A stretch of DNA of 64,000 nt from the NCBI RefSeq assembly GCF_030463535.1, contig NC_132897.1, positions 5,982,321 through 6,046,320 of the forward strand, written 5' to 3'. The translations under genes were made by a program, and so were the position numbers. Under the pieces are notes generated by a model. The model was not told where the DNA came from. It was given only the letters and a program-made list of their open reading frames with translations, and made no database searches. This document shows, one piece after another, positions 52,385 through 63,652 of this stretch. The stretch's first letter is position 1, and each line of letters opens with the position of its first letter. Source of the stretch: Salminus brasiliensis (lineage: Eukaryota > Chordata > Actinopteri > Characiformes > Bryconidae).

Positions 52385-52975
52385 GCTCTAAGGCGTTGAG
52401 GCATGGACTCCACAAGACCTCAGAAGGCGTCCTGTGGTATGCGGATCACCGAGACGTTAGCAGCAGGTCCTTGAAGTCCTGTAAGTTGTGAGGTGTGGCC
52501 TCCATCGGCCTAATAAGTGTGCCCATTAATGGTAGGTACTGATCACTGCATACCAGAAAACCTCCCACAAGACCCAGTCGTCTAGCCACAGGGGCGCTGC
52601 CAGGGGTTTTGGACCCCATGAAAAGATACTGGGCCCCAAAACTCCTCAACCCGTAACAATTCTGCCGAAATACTCAATTCGTACATTTTTTGGGACCCAT
52701 AGTCAGTCACAGGCCCCCTAGTTTCCCCTTCATTACAGCGTCCCTGTCTAGCCATCACAGTTTGGCTCTTGTTGAAGTGGCTCAGATTTCTACACATGGC
52801 ATGATGATTTCTACGTTTCCTGCTTCCAACACATTACCTTCAACAACTGGCCCTTCACTTGCTCATCTAATATGTATATCCACCCCCCCTGATAGAAATC
52901 ATCAGCCAATGGAGTCAGATAAAGGTTATTGACTTCATGGTGGTCAGTGGTTTTAATGTTATGGCTGATCGCATT
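52385..52975 (-). mobile_element. Internally deleted Tc1/mariner-like derivative, second copy
   Basis: Contains GGCATGGACTCCAC, GAGACGTTAGCAGCAGGTCC, CCCAGTCGTCTAGCCA, CTTCACTTGCTCATCTAATA and the end AATGTTATGGCTGATCGC. Sister of 2453-2850. It is interrupted by a 158-bp hAT element. Confidence 0.75.
52589..52746. mobile_element. Complete small hAT MITE with perfect 8-bp target duplication
   Basis: Ends CAGGGGCGCTG and CAGCGTCCCTG are inverted repeats matching at 10 of 11 bases. The flanks at 52581-52588 and 52747-52754 are both TCTAGCCA. The 158-bp interior has no coding frame. Confidence 0.9.
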
Positions 52976-53860
52976 ATAATAAACATAATTATAATACAGC
53001 ATTGTAACAAAGGACGATACATGCATATTCATATATACATAAGCCACACACACATAAGCCTTGTCGTCTTGGCAGAAGGGGGCCACTACTGTTATTCCTG
53101 CAGAATTTATGACAATCTCCATAGCAACTGTGCATCTCTTCCTACACACTCTTTACATAGTACTACGTTTTTTGGGTCATGCATGAAAAAACCCCTAAAC
53201 AAACCATGCTGGAGATAAACCTCATGCCTCGCTAAAGCACCAATCTTGGAAACAAACAGCAAACAGCGTCATTGAGCTAAGCGTGTATTCTTGCTCTTCA
53301 GTTTCCAACATTCTGCCAGGTTTCTCTTGCGTTTGTAAGCCGCTGCTGAGCGAATTCGCTGGGGCAACTGCAAATTTCTCTTTTCCAACCCAAAGTAGGT
53401 TAAGACGATTTCCAGGCTTCACAGCATATGACACAGATGGAGTCGCTGGTTCGCTTGCGGGAAGGCCTGCCAACAAACATGGCTAATAGTCTTTTTTACA
53501 AACATGCTGTCATTCTCACAAGCTGCACGGAGAGCAATGAGCTGGAATGCAGGTGCATGGCACCCAGCCCTCTCAGTCTGGGTCAGCGCTGGTTGTCGGT
53601 GGTTAAACTGAGGGTTACATCACAAGGGGTGACTCAGTACAAAAGGTAACATTATGTCAGTAGAAATGTAGAAATGTGTGTGTGGGGGTGGGGGGGGGGG
53701 GGTAATCGCACCACTCCAGACCTCAGTATTTTATTATTGCCTCATAAAATAATTTCCCAAATATGTTGAGACATTGTTTTCTAGATTTTGGCCTGAACCC
53801 TTTTTTTAAATACAGTGATACCCAAGAACTTACTACAATTTTACCATTATCAGCATCATA

Positions 53861-54302
53861 TACACTATATGGACAGAAGTATCGGGACACCTGTTTATTA
53901 ATTGTTTTTTTTCCAAAATCAAGGGTATTAATAAGAGTTTTGTTAAGAGTTTTGTTGGAGTATCTGTCTCTACAGTCCAGGGAAGAAGGCTTTCTATTAG
54001 ATTGTGGAGCATTGCTGTGAGAATATGATTGCATTCACAGACAAGCGTGTTAATGAGGTCACCACTCATCTCCAACTCCCATCATCATTCCAGAGAACAC
54101 AGTTCTTCCACTGCTCCACAGCTCAATGCTGGGGGCTTTATACCCCTCTAGCCCATGCCTCAATGCTGCCACTAGGCAGCATGGTGCCAATAAGTTCATG
54201 TTGATCTGCTCCAGAGGGTCCTTTTCTATTGGCAGTACTTCTCTACAGGGACTAGACAAGCTGTGTGTTTTGTGTCCACAAACATTTAGACATATAATGT
54301 AT
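53861..54302 (+). mobile_element. MITE family A copy, complete
   Basis: TA-flanked, left CACTATATGGACAGAAGT, right CAAACATTTAGACATATAAT. Confidence 0.85.
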
Positions 54303-55626
54303 AAAAAAAACAATGTTTTTGCCATTTTTGACTTTATACGTGATCTGAATCTGGCAGTTGTTTTTTATATTGTGCCAGAATTTCTTGATGACTGGACCAA
54401 TAGAAATGCTCCGAAATGTCTTTATGGGTATGTGTAAGACTATAGAGCTATATAGTATAGTGTAACTATATAGAACATTACATTTACATGTGTTTTACTC
54501 TCTGTTTTAGTTCAAGTCAAGTTCAAGTCCACATTTCCTTTTTGTTTCAGTGGAAAAATTGTCAAAATGGTCAAAATGATAAAACTACAGTAATAAAGAC
54601 CATGGTCACCAACTTCCCATCAAATTTAAAGCATAAAAAATGAGATCAGATATGATATCAATGTCCAATAGATTGGCTTCTTTCAACATCATACATTCAG
54701 TAATGAATACTGAATTACAGCATGTGTCGTTTTGTTTTTTACAGCGATAACTAAGGCCTCTAAAGGGTAAACTGCAGGTCTTAATCTTAAGCTTAATTAT
54801 TCACAAACTACTATAAAACACTTGATAGCTACTATTAGACTAATACTTGAGGAAGTGGATTATGGATCCACACCTAGGCCTGTGCAGTTTAAGAGGTTAC
54901 GGTCATAATGAAAGAGAAATACAGTACATAGGAAGTATAAGTAGAGAACATGCAGAACTTCAGTCAAACATCTCAAAGACTTCACAAAACCAGCAGGCCA
55001 CTGCAGGAACTCTCCACTTTAACATCAGCACTGTTGATCACCCCCAAACAATCACTGTTCACTGTTCACTCCACTCCAAACCAATTGAGATAAAAGCCAG
55101 CTTCTGAGCTGTGGAGAAATGCCCAGTGACAGCAGTTCATCATTTCTGACTCTTTCAGGGCTCCATACCTCATCTCCTGGCGTAAATCGCCCTGCTTACA
55201 CTCCTCTTCTGCTGAAGTCGACAGCATGACTCCAAAACACCAAACTTTCCGTAATCTCATTCCTTTGGTTCTGACATACCTCTGATTCCTGATCTCGTCC
55301 AGTTAGTGACCAGTGCTTTTTCCCTGAGCTGTGGTTCATGAAGGCCTACCGCACAGTGCTGCTCCACACCGGGCTCACGAGACTCAACGCGCTAGCTCTT
55401 ACACGTACTACACACTCAAACACACGGTTTATCAGCTGAGATGGACTCTGACTGAGACTCAAGAGTACAAAGGGAACACAAAATCCCATCTGGTCTTCAG
55501 GAACTGTAGGAACATAAGAGACGTTGATGGGTCTCAGTACAGTCGGGCCAGTCAGCTGGTAGTGATTGTATCAAAGCTGCAGCGCACTGTTAACTGTTAA
55601 CTGTCTAAGATTCTTGAGGACATTTA

Positions 55627-55770
55627 GGAGGTTCTTCGATTTGAAACTTTGGAGGAACATCTTAAGGTGCCTTGAGGAACCTTCAAGAAAAGGTTTTAGA
55701 AGAAAAAGGTTCCTTGAAGGCTCCTCAAAGCACCTTAAGTTCCTTTGCAGTTTCAAACTGAAGAACCTCC
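55627..55770. repeat. Long imperfect inverted repeat (hairpin)
   Basis: Left arm GGAGGTTCTTCGATTTGAAA through GCCTTGAGGAACCTTC pairs with right arm GAAGGCTCCTCAAAGCACC through TTTCAAACTGAAGAACCTCC, around a loop of about 20-25 nt. The translations of both strands resemble one another, as expected for a palindrome. Confidence 0.85.
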
Positions 55771-58514
55771 AAAGGTTCCTCAAGGATCTTATACTTTGAA
55801 CAGTGTACGCCACTGAGTTCTTGGAGCAATAGAAGAACCACTTTTAGGCTCATAAAGAAAAGACCCCAAGAGCTCTTTGATGGTGAAGATTTTTTTAAAA
55901 GCTTAAAGATCCTTTGTTTCATGCTTAAAGGTTCTCTACCAATAAACGCTCTTCACATTCAACATCTTTACAAACAACCAAAAGTAGTTCTTCTATGGCA
56001 TTGCTCAAAGAACCCTTGGTAGAACCATCATTTTTAATTTCAGTCCAAATTCTCCCAATCCACCTTAAAACCAACCTGTCACGAGTACTGCAGCTCGCTG
56101 GAGTTTGATTTTATGGCAGTTTCCTTTGGTATTAATAAAGGTTCTATTTATGGAAGATGCTGGACTTTTGACGGGCCACTGTTTTATGAGGTCTTCTCTC
56201 TTGTACAGTTCTACAAGTTCCCCTACGCCTTGCCTGAAGCGTCAAGCGGAGTGTTGATTGTTGGAACTTTGCCCGCACCATTCCCGCACGCAAAAATGGC
56301 CAATGGTTAATCATTAGCCTTTTCTCACAGATCTAGAGGAGATAGGTAAGTGTCACTCACAACAAAGCACTTTCCTTACACTGCATCTCCACTGCTGGCA
56401 AAACATGGAGAAGAAATACAGGTCAAGCCTTTGGATGGTGTGAGTGTGTTTAGCCCAACAGAGAAGCACAGGGCGACCTGTGACCTGCACGACCCTTTAG
56501 ACACCGTCAGGTACGCTGTGTACTGTCTAGGCAGAAGAAGATGGGCTGTTATTTGTTGAGATGCTGTTCAGAAGCTAGCAACACGCTAATTTGCATTGCA
56601 CTAACAGCATCATATCGCTGATACAGATACAGCACATCTTTAAATCTGATTCCAGCAGTGTAACCAATGGCCTTAATGGCACCTAAGAGGAATATAATGA
56701 GGTCATATGTTCTAAAAATGAAGTGATTTGTGAATCAGTGAGTAATAGGGTTGCATTGACAGCCCTGTTCCATATACACATGCGCATACAGTACAATCAG
56801 TGTTTGTTAAAGTAAACAAATAAACAAGCAAGTCATTGCTGTCAGACAAAAAGCTTGTATCTTTAAAACAGCAACTTTACAGAAGAGGGGGAAAAAGTCA
56901 GGAAGCACTTGATAAGCCCCACATTTAACTGCTGAAGCTGCTGGAGTTCTCAGCAAAAAGGACTGACCACCCCAGAGTCCAGACCTCAGTATTGTTGAAT
57001 GTGTTTAAGATGACTTGGATGGTTAGAAGAAGTTCTAAGACTGAACTTTCTGCAGCAGCACTGAAACATGATACCTTCTGAACTTTCAATGGAAGTCAAT
57101 GTAAAAATATTTTATTCCAAGTAATTTTGGAGCATTTCTATTGGTCTGTAAAATATAAAAGATTCAAATATGTACAAAAGTCAACTGATGAAAAAATGGA
57201 GATACAGACTTTAACTTCCAAAAGGCTCCATGTTTACTCTCAAAGTATGAAACCTTCCAAATATCTAATCTTTTTGGAGACCCTGGTACTAAAAAAACGC
57301 AGTTGGACATTTTTTCTAAATGCTTACAATGTCTGTGATTACACACTGATTTCACGTTAGCGTTTTTCTTCTAGTAACCCTTTTAAACTCTGTATGTAGG
57401 CCCAAACTTTATTACTATTAGAATCTAACATCACCTTAAAGAATAGGCCCTAAAATAGAACCTTGTGGCACGCCACAAAATCTAATAAACTAAACGACTA
57501 TACAATAGTTTTTGTTTTAGGATTGATAACTGAATCATTAACTTATGATAGAAAGGGTTTAGCCCCACCTTCTCACTGGTGGAACTACCCATTGGTCAAA
57601 CTACATGCATCCACTACAGCCGACTGACCACAGATGATTGATCACAGCCTTCAAATGTCTAAACGCAAATGCACATACACACATATCAATTCTAGAAATA
57701 TATAGAAAAATGTGGGGGAGTTTCAAATCAGTGATCAAATCAGTCACATACACAGTTATTATATCCTGTTAGACACACCAGGACTAAACAGTGTCCAGTC
57801 TAATAGTGTTTTTTTTATGCCAACTGACTTTATTTCATTGATGAAATGTTGTTGAAAAATTGCAATACTGGTTTATATAGATATGAAAAAAGTTATTAAA
57901 ATGTTTTTTTTGTAAAACTCAGAAATGAAAGGAGATGATTTGGTCGTATTGGCTTCTAAGATTATTTCATAAAGTAAAGGTAAATAAGTAAATGTTTATA
58001 TATTAATATTCATTATCATAGCTGCCTCTGTTTGAAAGCTAAAATATAGCCACCCTACCCTCGACTGCATTTTTAAGTAAGCCCAGTTTGGCAGGAAATC
58101 CACGAACCTGGCAACCCTGAAGTCTGGGCTCATTGTCAGAGACAAGTATTTATGGTGCCTTTAAGTCATCCTCGGAAGTTCCTGCGATTAGGGTGGAGTG
58201 GATTGATATTGATATATGGACACTTCCCATCCTGACATTTCTTCTCCAGAAATGACCCACAGGTGAAAATACTGATACTAAGTGTTTCTTTAAGCTGAAA
58301 ACTGGATGCACATCTTTTTAATGGTGAAACCGCGTCTACGCTTGTCTTTGTGTTGATCATCAAGAAATTATGAAGAATTTCCCTTTTTCTACCTGGATTA
58401 GCATTACACAGACATATAAACATATTTTTTAAATATTGTTTTTTTTAGTATTAATATAATATTGTTAATACTGTATTAATAATATGTTTTCTATAAGAGT
58501 ACACCTGTACACCT

Positions 58515-58612
58515 GATAGTGTCCTGTTGTATCTGGAACCAAGATGTTAGCAGCAGATCTTTTAAGCCTTAAGTTCTGCAAGTCCTGTGCAGAAGCATCA
58601 ATGGGTCCTACA
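58515..58612 (-). mobile_element. Fragment of the Tc1/mariner-like derivative
   Basis: AACCAAGATGTTAGCAGCAG and GTTCTGCAAGTCCTG match the copies at 2453 and 52385. Confidence 0.65.
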
Positions 58613-59182
58613 AAATATTTTACTGTTATTAAAAATGGTAATGTTATTGCATGTGTAAATATGTAAATATATATATATATGCTCTATTAATGCTGCTGTA
58701 CTGTCTCCTGAAAACCAGCTGAATTGCAGAGTTCCTGCACACCACACCAGCCTCTCTGAATCTCGGGCTATAAGTATATAAAGGGCACTAAAGTTCAGAG
58801 TTGATCTTGTTGTGGAATTCGGATTCTGAGCTGTAGTACACTGCAGGGTCATGGCACAGAGCACATGCCTGTAGGCTCCAGTAAAGTATGGGTTTACTAC
58901 AGCATTCCTGTGTTTCTGAGGGCCTGTGTTTTTTTTTGCTGTTTCTGTTAAAGTGGACAGCCTGATCAAACATCTTAGGAACGTCTTAACCAGCCATCAT
59001 AACCAGCATTATCATATACATTCTTCATCCATCGTGCATATATCCAGCAGAGCTCCACTGCAGAGGGAGGGGGGTTGTTACTGCACCAACCAAAGGAGCT
59101 TTGCTTACTGCAAAGACCTGCATAGCTGCACCTCTGTCAACTCAGATATTTCACATATTAAGATCTACTTTGTGCAAAATGT

Positions 59183-59186
<4 letters not shown>

Positions 59187-59217
<31 letters not shown>
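59187..59217. repeat. (GT)n microsatellite
   Basis: About 15 GT dinucleotides. Confidence 0.95.
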
Positions 59218-59639
59218 CAGGGGAGAGGTAGGCCTGAGGGAGAATAAAAGAAAAGTTCAATCATTTATCATTAGTTTGAGCAAGAGACAAAAGGTGGTGG
59301 GGGTTTGGGATTTCTATTATTCATTATAGATTTTAATATTAACGGTTATCATTAATAATAAGGATGCAGTGATTTGGGAATCATGGGCTGATGGTATTAG
59401 ACATTTTTACGGTAACCCTCGGCTGACTCCAATACATAAGCATGAGATTAGAATTACACAGAAATATGTAATTCTATTTATTTATTTATGGTATTCATAG
59501 AAATATTAGTAATACTATATTAATATGATGTACTACAATCATTTTTGCACAGTAGATCAGCACTGCCTGAACATTCATCTCTTCCTAGGGACCAGAAGAT
59601 GACAGGAGATGCTTTAAACAGTTATCTGTCAGTACTGAT

Positions 59640-60150
59640 AGACTATATGGACAAAAGTATTGGGACACCTGCTCATTCAATGTTTCTTCCCAAATCAAGT
59701 GTATTAAAAAGAGTTGATCTTGCCCAGTTAAGAAGGCTTTTTATCATAGATTTTGGAGGAGCATTGCTGAGAGGATTTAATTGCATTCAGCGACAGGAGC
59801 ATTAGTGAGGTTGGGATGTCAGATGATCACCACCCCACCTCATCATCCCCAACTCATCCTAAAAGTATTGAATGGAGCACCATCCATCATTCCAGATAAC
59901 ACAGTAGTTCCACTGCTCCACAGCTCAATACTGGGGGGCTTTATTCCCCCTCTAGCCCATGCCTGGCATTAGGCAGCATGGTGTGAATAGGTTCATGATG
60001 TTTATCTGCTCCAGAGAGTCCTATTCTATTGGCAGTACTTCTCTACAGGGACATACAAGCTGTATCAGCAGTATCAGCAGCGGGTGCAACTTAAAGTGGC
60101 TGAATGCACTCATTAGAAGGGGTGTCCACAAACATTTGGACAAACGGTAC
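59640..60150 (+). mobile_element. MITE family A copy, near complete
   Basis: GACTATATGGACAAAAGT to ACAAACATTTGGACAAACGG with the whole core. Confidence 0.85.
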
Positions 60151-60772
60151 ATTACATATTATGCATTACAGCATCATTAATCATCTCTAATTAATCTCAT
60201 TAATATGCGGATTGGAGGTCTGACACTCATGTTCCTGTTTGTTGTTGAGCCTGCTCAGTTACAAATGGCTGAGGAGAGAGAGAGAGAGAAAGAGAGCGAG
60301 AGAGGTACAGAGAATGCTAGAATCCATCCACGTCAGTCTCACTGCAGCTTATGCTGCTTCTCTGCTACTAATCTGTTCACCGCAAATGCCCCCCAAAAGA
60401 GCCAACGCCTCCCCCCAGGCAGCTCCTCGTCACTTCGTTCATCGGCTCCATCTCTGCCTTCTGAACTCCTTAAACTCTGAAGACCTCTTAGGATGTTCTC
60501 ACTTCAGTTCCTCACTCTCAGAACTTCATACATCATAGACTGGTTCAGTTCATAATCTTTTAAAAATAAAGCTGCTGCACAGGGTTCCTTTACTGGTGCC
60601 ATAGAAGAACCTTTTTTGGTTCCATAAAGAACCCTAGGCCTAATCTTCCTAAGAACTTTCTTCGAGTTGTTCTTGACGAATCCCACTGTCCTCCCAAATC
60701 CCAAAATCCCAAATCCCAAATACTGACCCTTTTAAAGGCCTTCACTTCACCAGTGTAAAGCTTCTGCACATA

Positions 60773-61317
60773 TACCGCTATACAGACAAAAGTATTGGGA
60801 CACCTGCTCATTCACTGTTTCTTCTAAAATCAATGGCATTAAAAAAGAGTTTATCCTGCTTTTATTTGGAGTAACTGTCTCTACTGTCCTGGTAAGAAAG
60901 CTTTCTACTAGATATTGAACCATTGCTGTGAGGATTTGATTGCATTCGGCGTCAAGATAGCCTTATGTTGGATGTTGGATGATCACCTTCCTCATCCCCA
61001 ACTCTCTAACTCATCCCAAAAGTTTTGGCTGAAGCACCATTCATCATTCCAGAGAACACAGTATTTCCACTGCTCCACAGTTCCACTGCTGGGGGGCTTT
61101 ATACCCCTCTAGCCCAAACCTGACATTAGGCAGCATTTTGCCAATAGGTTCATGTTTATCTGCCCCAGAGAGTAGCACTATTAGCAGAACTTCTCTACAG
61201 GGACTAGATGAACTATGCGCATGCATTGGCACATCTGTGTCAGCAATGGGTGCAACTGCAAGTAGCTGAACCTATTCATTAGAAAGGGTGTCCACAAACA
61301 TTTGGACATATAGTATA
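60773..61317 (+). mobile_element. MITE family A copy, complete
   Basis: Left TATACAGACAAAAGTATTGG, right AACATTTGGACATATAGTAT, about 545 bp. Confidence 0.85.
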
Positions 61318-61617
61318 CATCTGTGTGTAGTTTTCTGGTGCATGCAGTGCACAGATAATAAATCAGGGAGCTGAAAACATGTGATTCTGATTTGTATTGT
61401 CTTATTTATGTCACAAAGTATTCATTATTAACTTATTAGATATGTGTTATTATTTATATATTTTTTAAGGTACAAAAATTAATTAATAAAAAAAAAAAAT
61501 AATAATAATAATAGGACACACATGTATTGAAAGGGTTAAAGGGGTTAAGTCCTCCTCATCCCAAACCCGAGCCTGTGTAATCCACCTGAGCCAGTACAGG
61601 TAGTGAGCAGTACTCAC

Positions 61618-61779
61618 CTGAGAGTCCCGTGTGAAGCAGGTGCGGTCAGTGGATGGCCAGTTTTGCAGATGGACGCAGCATTCTACTGCAAAGTCTCCAG
61701 CCTCCTGGAGTGCCGCGTTCTGTCCTGCACTGCTTTTTACTGCAGTAACCCAGGATCCAGGCACGGTCCCACTGCGAGC

Positions 61780-61780
<1 letters not shown>
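61618..61780 (-). other. Candidate 5' noncoding exon of aifm3
   Basis: The - strand has a perfect consensus donor CTCTCAG|GTGAGTACT with its boundary at 61618. It is preceded by a relatively GC-rich, non-repetitive stretch of about 160 bp, which is bounded upstream by the CA/GA microsatellites from about 61790. The AIFM3 exon carrying ATG has a plausible acceptor just upstream of it, so a separate 5' UTR exon is expected. The link to aifm3 is inferred. Confidence 0.35.
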
Positions 61781-61787
<7 letters not shown>

Positions 61788-61812
<25 letters not shown>

Positions 61813-61834
61813 AGACGCTTACTCTATCTCTCGC

Positions 61835-61873
<39 letters not shown>

Positions 61874-61893
61874 GACGCTTACTCTATCTCTCG

Positions 61894-61931
<38 letters not shown>

Positions 61932-61951
61932 GACGCTTACTCTATCTCTCG

Positions 61952-61983
<32 letters not shown>

Positions 61984-62220
61984 AAGCAGCAGCAGTGGGC
62001 AGAAAGCAGAGGCGACAGAAAGAAGCACTGGCTTGCTCTCTCCTTCTCTGTCTTTTGCTACTGCTTATTCTAATGCTTCTAACACACACACACAGACAGA
62101 CACACATACACACACACACTCTCTCTCTCTCTCTCTCCCTCCTGCTTTCTCAGTCTTGCTTGTCCTTTGCCCTCCTCTCCCTCCCTCTCTGTCTCTCTCT
62201 CTCTCTCTCTATAGCAGAGC
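61788..62220. repeat. Compound (CA)n/(CT)n microsatellite cluster with tandem triplication
   Basis: The unit (CA)n-GACGCTTACTCTATCTCTCGCTC-(TC)n occurs three times in a row between 61788 and 61982. Further CA and CT runs lie at 62080-62220. Confidence 0.92.
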
Positions 62221-62469
62221 TTGTGGGCTGCAGTAGCAGGTCTTCTGCCAGCAGTTCAGCTGTATGCAGTATTGATGGAGTTGCTCGGGGGATGCTAACA
62301 CAGCATGAATTCTCCCAGAGCTCCACTTTCTCCCCTCCCTCCGCTCAGAGCTCTCCCTTCCCTCCTCCTCCTCCTTTTCTCTCACCCCTTTACCCCACCT
62401 TCTCCTCCTTTCTCAGCTCAATACTTTGTCTAAGTCACATTATTTCTTGCTTTCTTTTTCTCTCTTTCA

Positions 62470-62512
62470 CACACACACACACACACACACTCTCTATCTC
62501 TCTCTATAGCGT
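62470..62512. repeat. (CA)n(CT)n microsatellite
   Basis: About 11 CA dinucleotides followed by a CT-rich run. Confidence 0.9.
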
Positions 62513-62529
62513 AAGGCCTTCCAAAATAC

Positions 62530-63030
62530 AAAGGAAGGATTTCAAATAATGATAAATCACCTCAAAATATAAAGAAAATAATCTCAAAATAACGGAATTG
62601 TCTAAGTAAATGTGAGAAATTGTCAAACTTTTTTAAAATCATCTCTAAATATCAACAAAATAACAATGAGAAATAATATCAAAATAATGAGAAATCACAT
62701 CTACATATCAAGAAAACAATAATAAAACAAAATATTGTGAAAGTATCTCAAAATAATAAAGTTTCAAATAAAAAACATCTAAAACATTTGAGAAATCATC
62801 TCAAAATATTGAAAGTATTTCAAAATAATAAAACATCATCTAAAAAAATTGAAAACAGTTTAAAATATTGAGAAAATATCTCAAAATAAAACATAAAAAA
62901 AAATCTAGAAATATTGAGAACATCTCAAAATAATAATAAATCCAAAGATTTGAGAAATTATCTAAAAAATGAGTTCATCCACAAAGTTGAGAAATCATCT
63001 CAAAATACTTAGAAATCATTTAATAAAAAA
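62530..63030. repeat. A-rich minisatellite with unit AATATTGAGAAATCATCTCA
   Basis: About 500 bp of degenerate 20-40 bp units combining GAGAAATCATCTCAAAATA and AATAATAAAACATC. Strongly purine-skewed on the + strand. Confidence 0.85.
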
Positions 63031-63439
63031 AGAAAGAAGCTGATATTTGATGATATTTTGTTGTCAGTATTGACATAAAGGGAGAACATTTTAGCTGGGA
63101 GGTGTGGAGACCAAAACCCAACATCTGCTAAACTTCATAATGTTACTGTCCACACAGCACACAGTTCTAATGTTCAGCACTGATATGTAGTGGGTTTAAA
63201 GTCATTTGGTGTTAATTAACCAAAATTGCAGCTTGATGTTTTTGTCTCTCTCTGACAAAAAAAATACAGTGTATAGAAAATGTAGATTTTTTTTTATATT
63301 ATAAACTAGACAGCAGGAGTCTGTTTACACCTTGCACTGCATAAGTGTTAGTATCTGGACTTACTTTGACCAGATTCTGTTTACAGAATCATTTTAAAGG
63401 TCTAAAGTAAAGTAAAATGTAAAGGGTTATTTGCTGATT

Positions 63440-63515
63440 TACAGGTTCTGCACACTCACACATGGTTCTCGCTCAAAGAACCATTGGAAGCACCTATATT
63501 TTTAAGAGTGTGCTT
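63440..63515 (-). mobile_element. MITE family C end
   Basis: GGTTCTCGCTCAAAGAACC and CACCTATATTTTTAAGAGTG are the reverse complement of the start of the 22752 element. Confidence 0.65.
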
Positions 63516-63608
63516 GCCTGCCTGTCTGACCACTCTCCTGTCTCCCTGTGCTGCGGTCTACCACTGCACAATGCAACTGACCACTTCATGTGTTATCTAT
63601 GACTTCAT

Positions 63609-63617
<9 letters not shown>

Positions 63618-63648
<31 letters not shown>

Positions 63649-63652
63649 CCTC
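63618..63652. repeat. (CT)n microsatellite
   Basis: About 17 TC dinucleotides. The last 350 bp of the window after it show no gene signal. Confidence 0.95.

Larger units (their letters stand above)
46593..61617 (-). other. Presumed aifm3 5' intron or upstream region
   Basis: About 15 kb with no recognisable host exon. It consists of transposon relics, microsatellites and unique AT-rich sequence. It would be a single intron if the candidate noncoding exon at 61618 is real. Confidence 0.45.

Noticed and set aside
55566..55813. Similar leucine/arginine-rich frames on both strands
   Set aside because: The resemblance of the two strands follows from the inverted repeat; no independent coding evidence.
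61603..62549. 156-201 codon frames rich in S-L and T-H repeats
   Set aside because: They are translations of CA/CT microsatellites.
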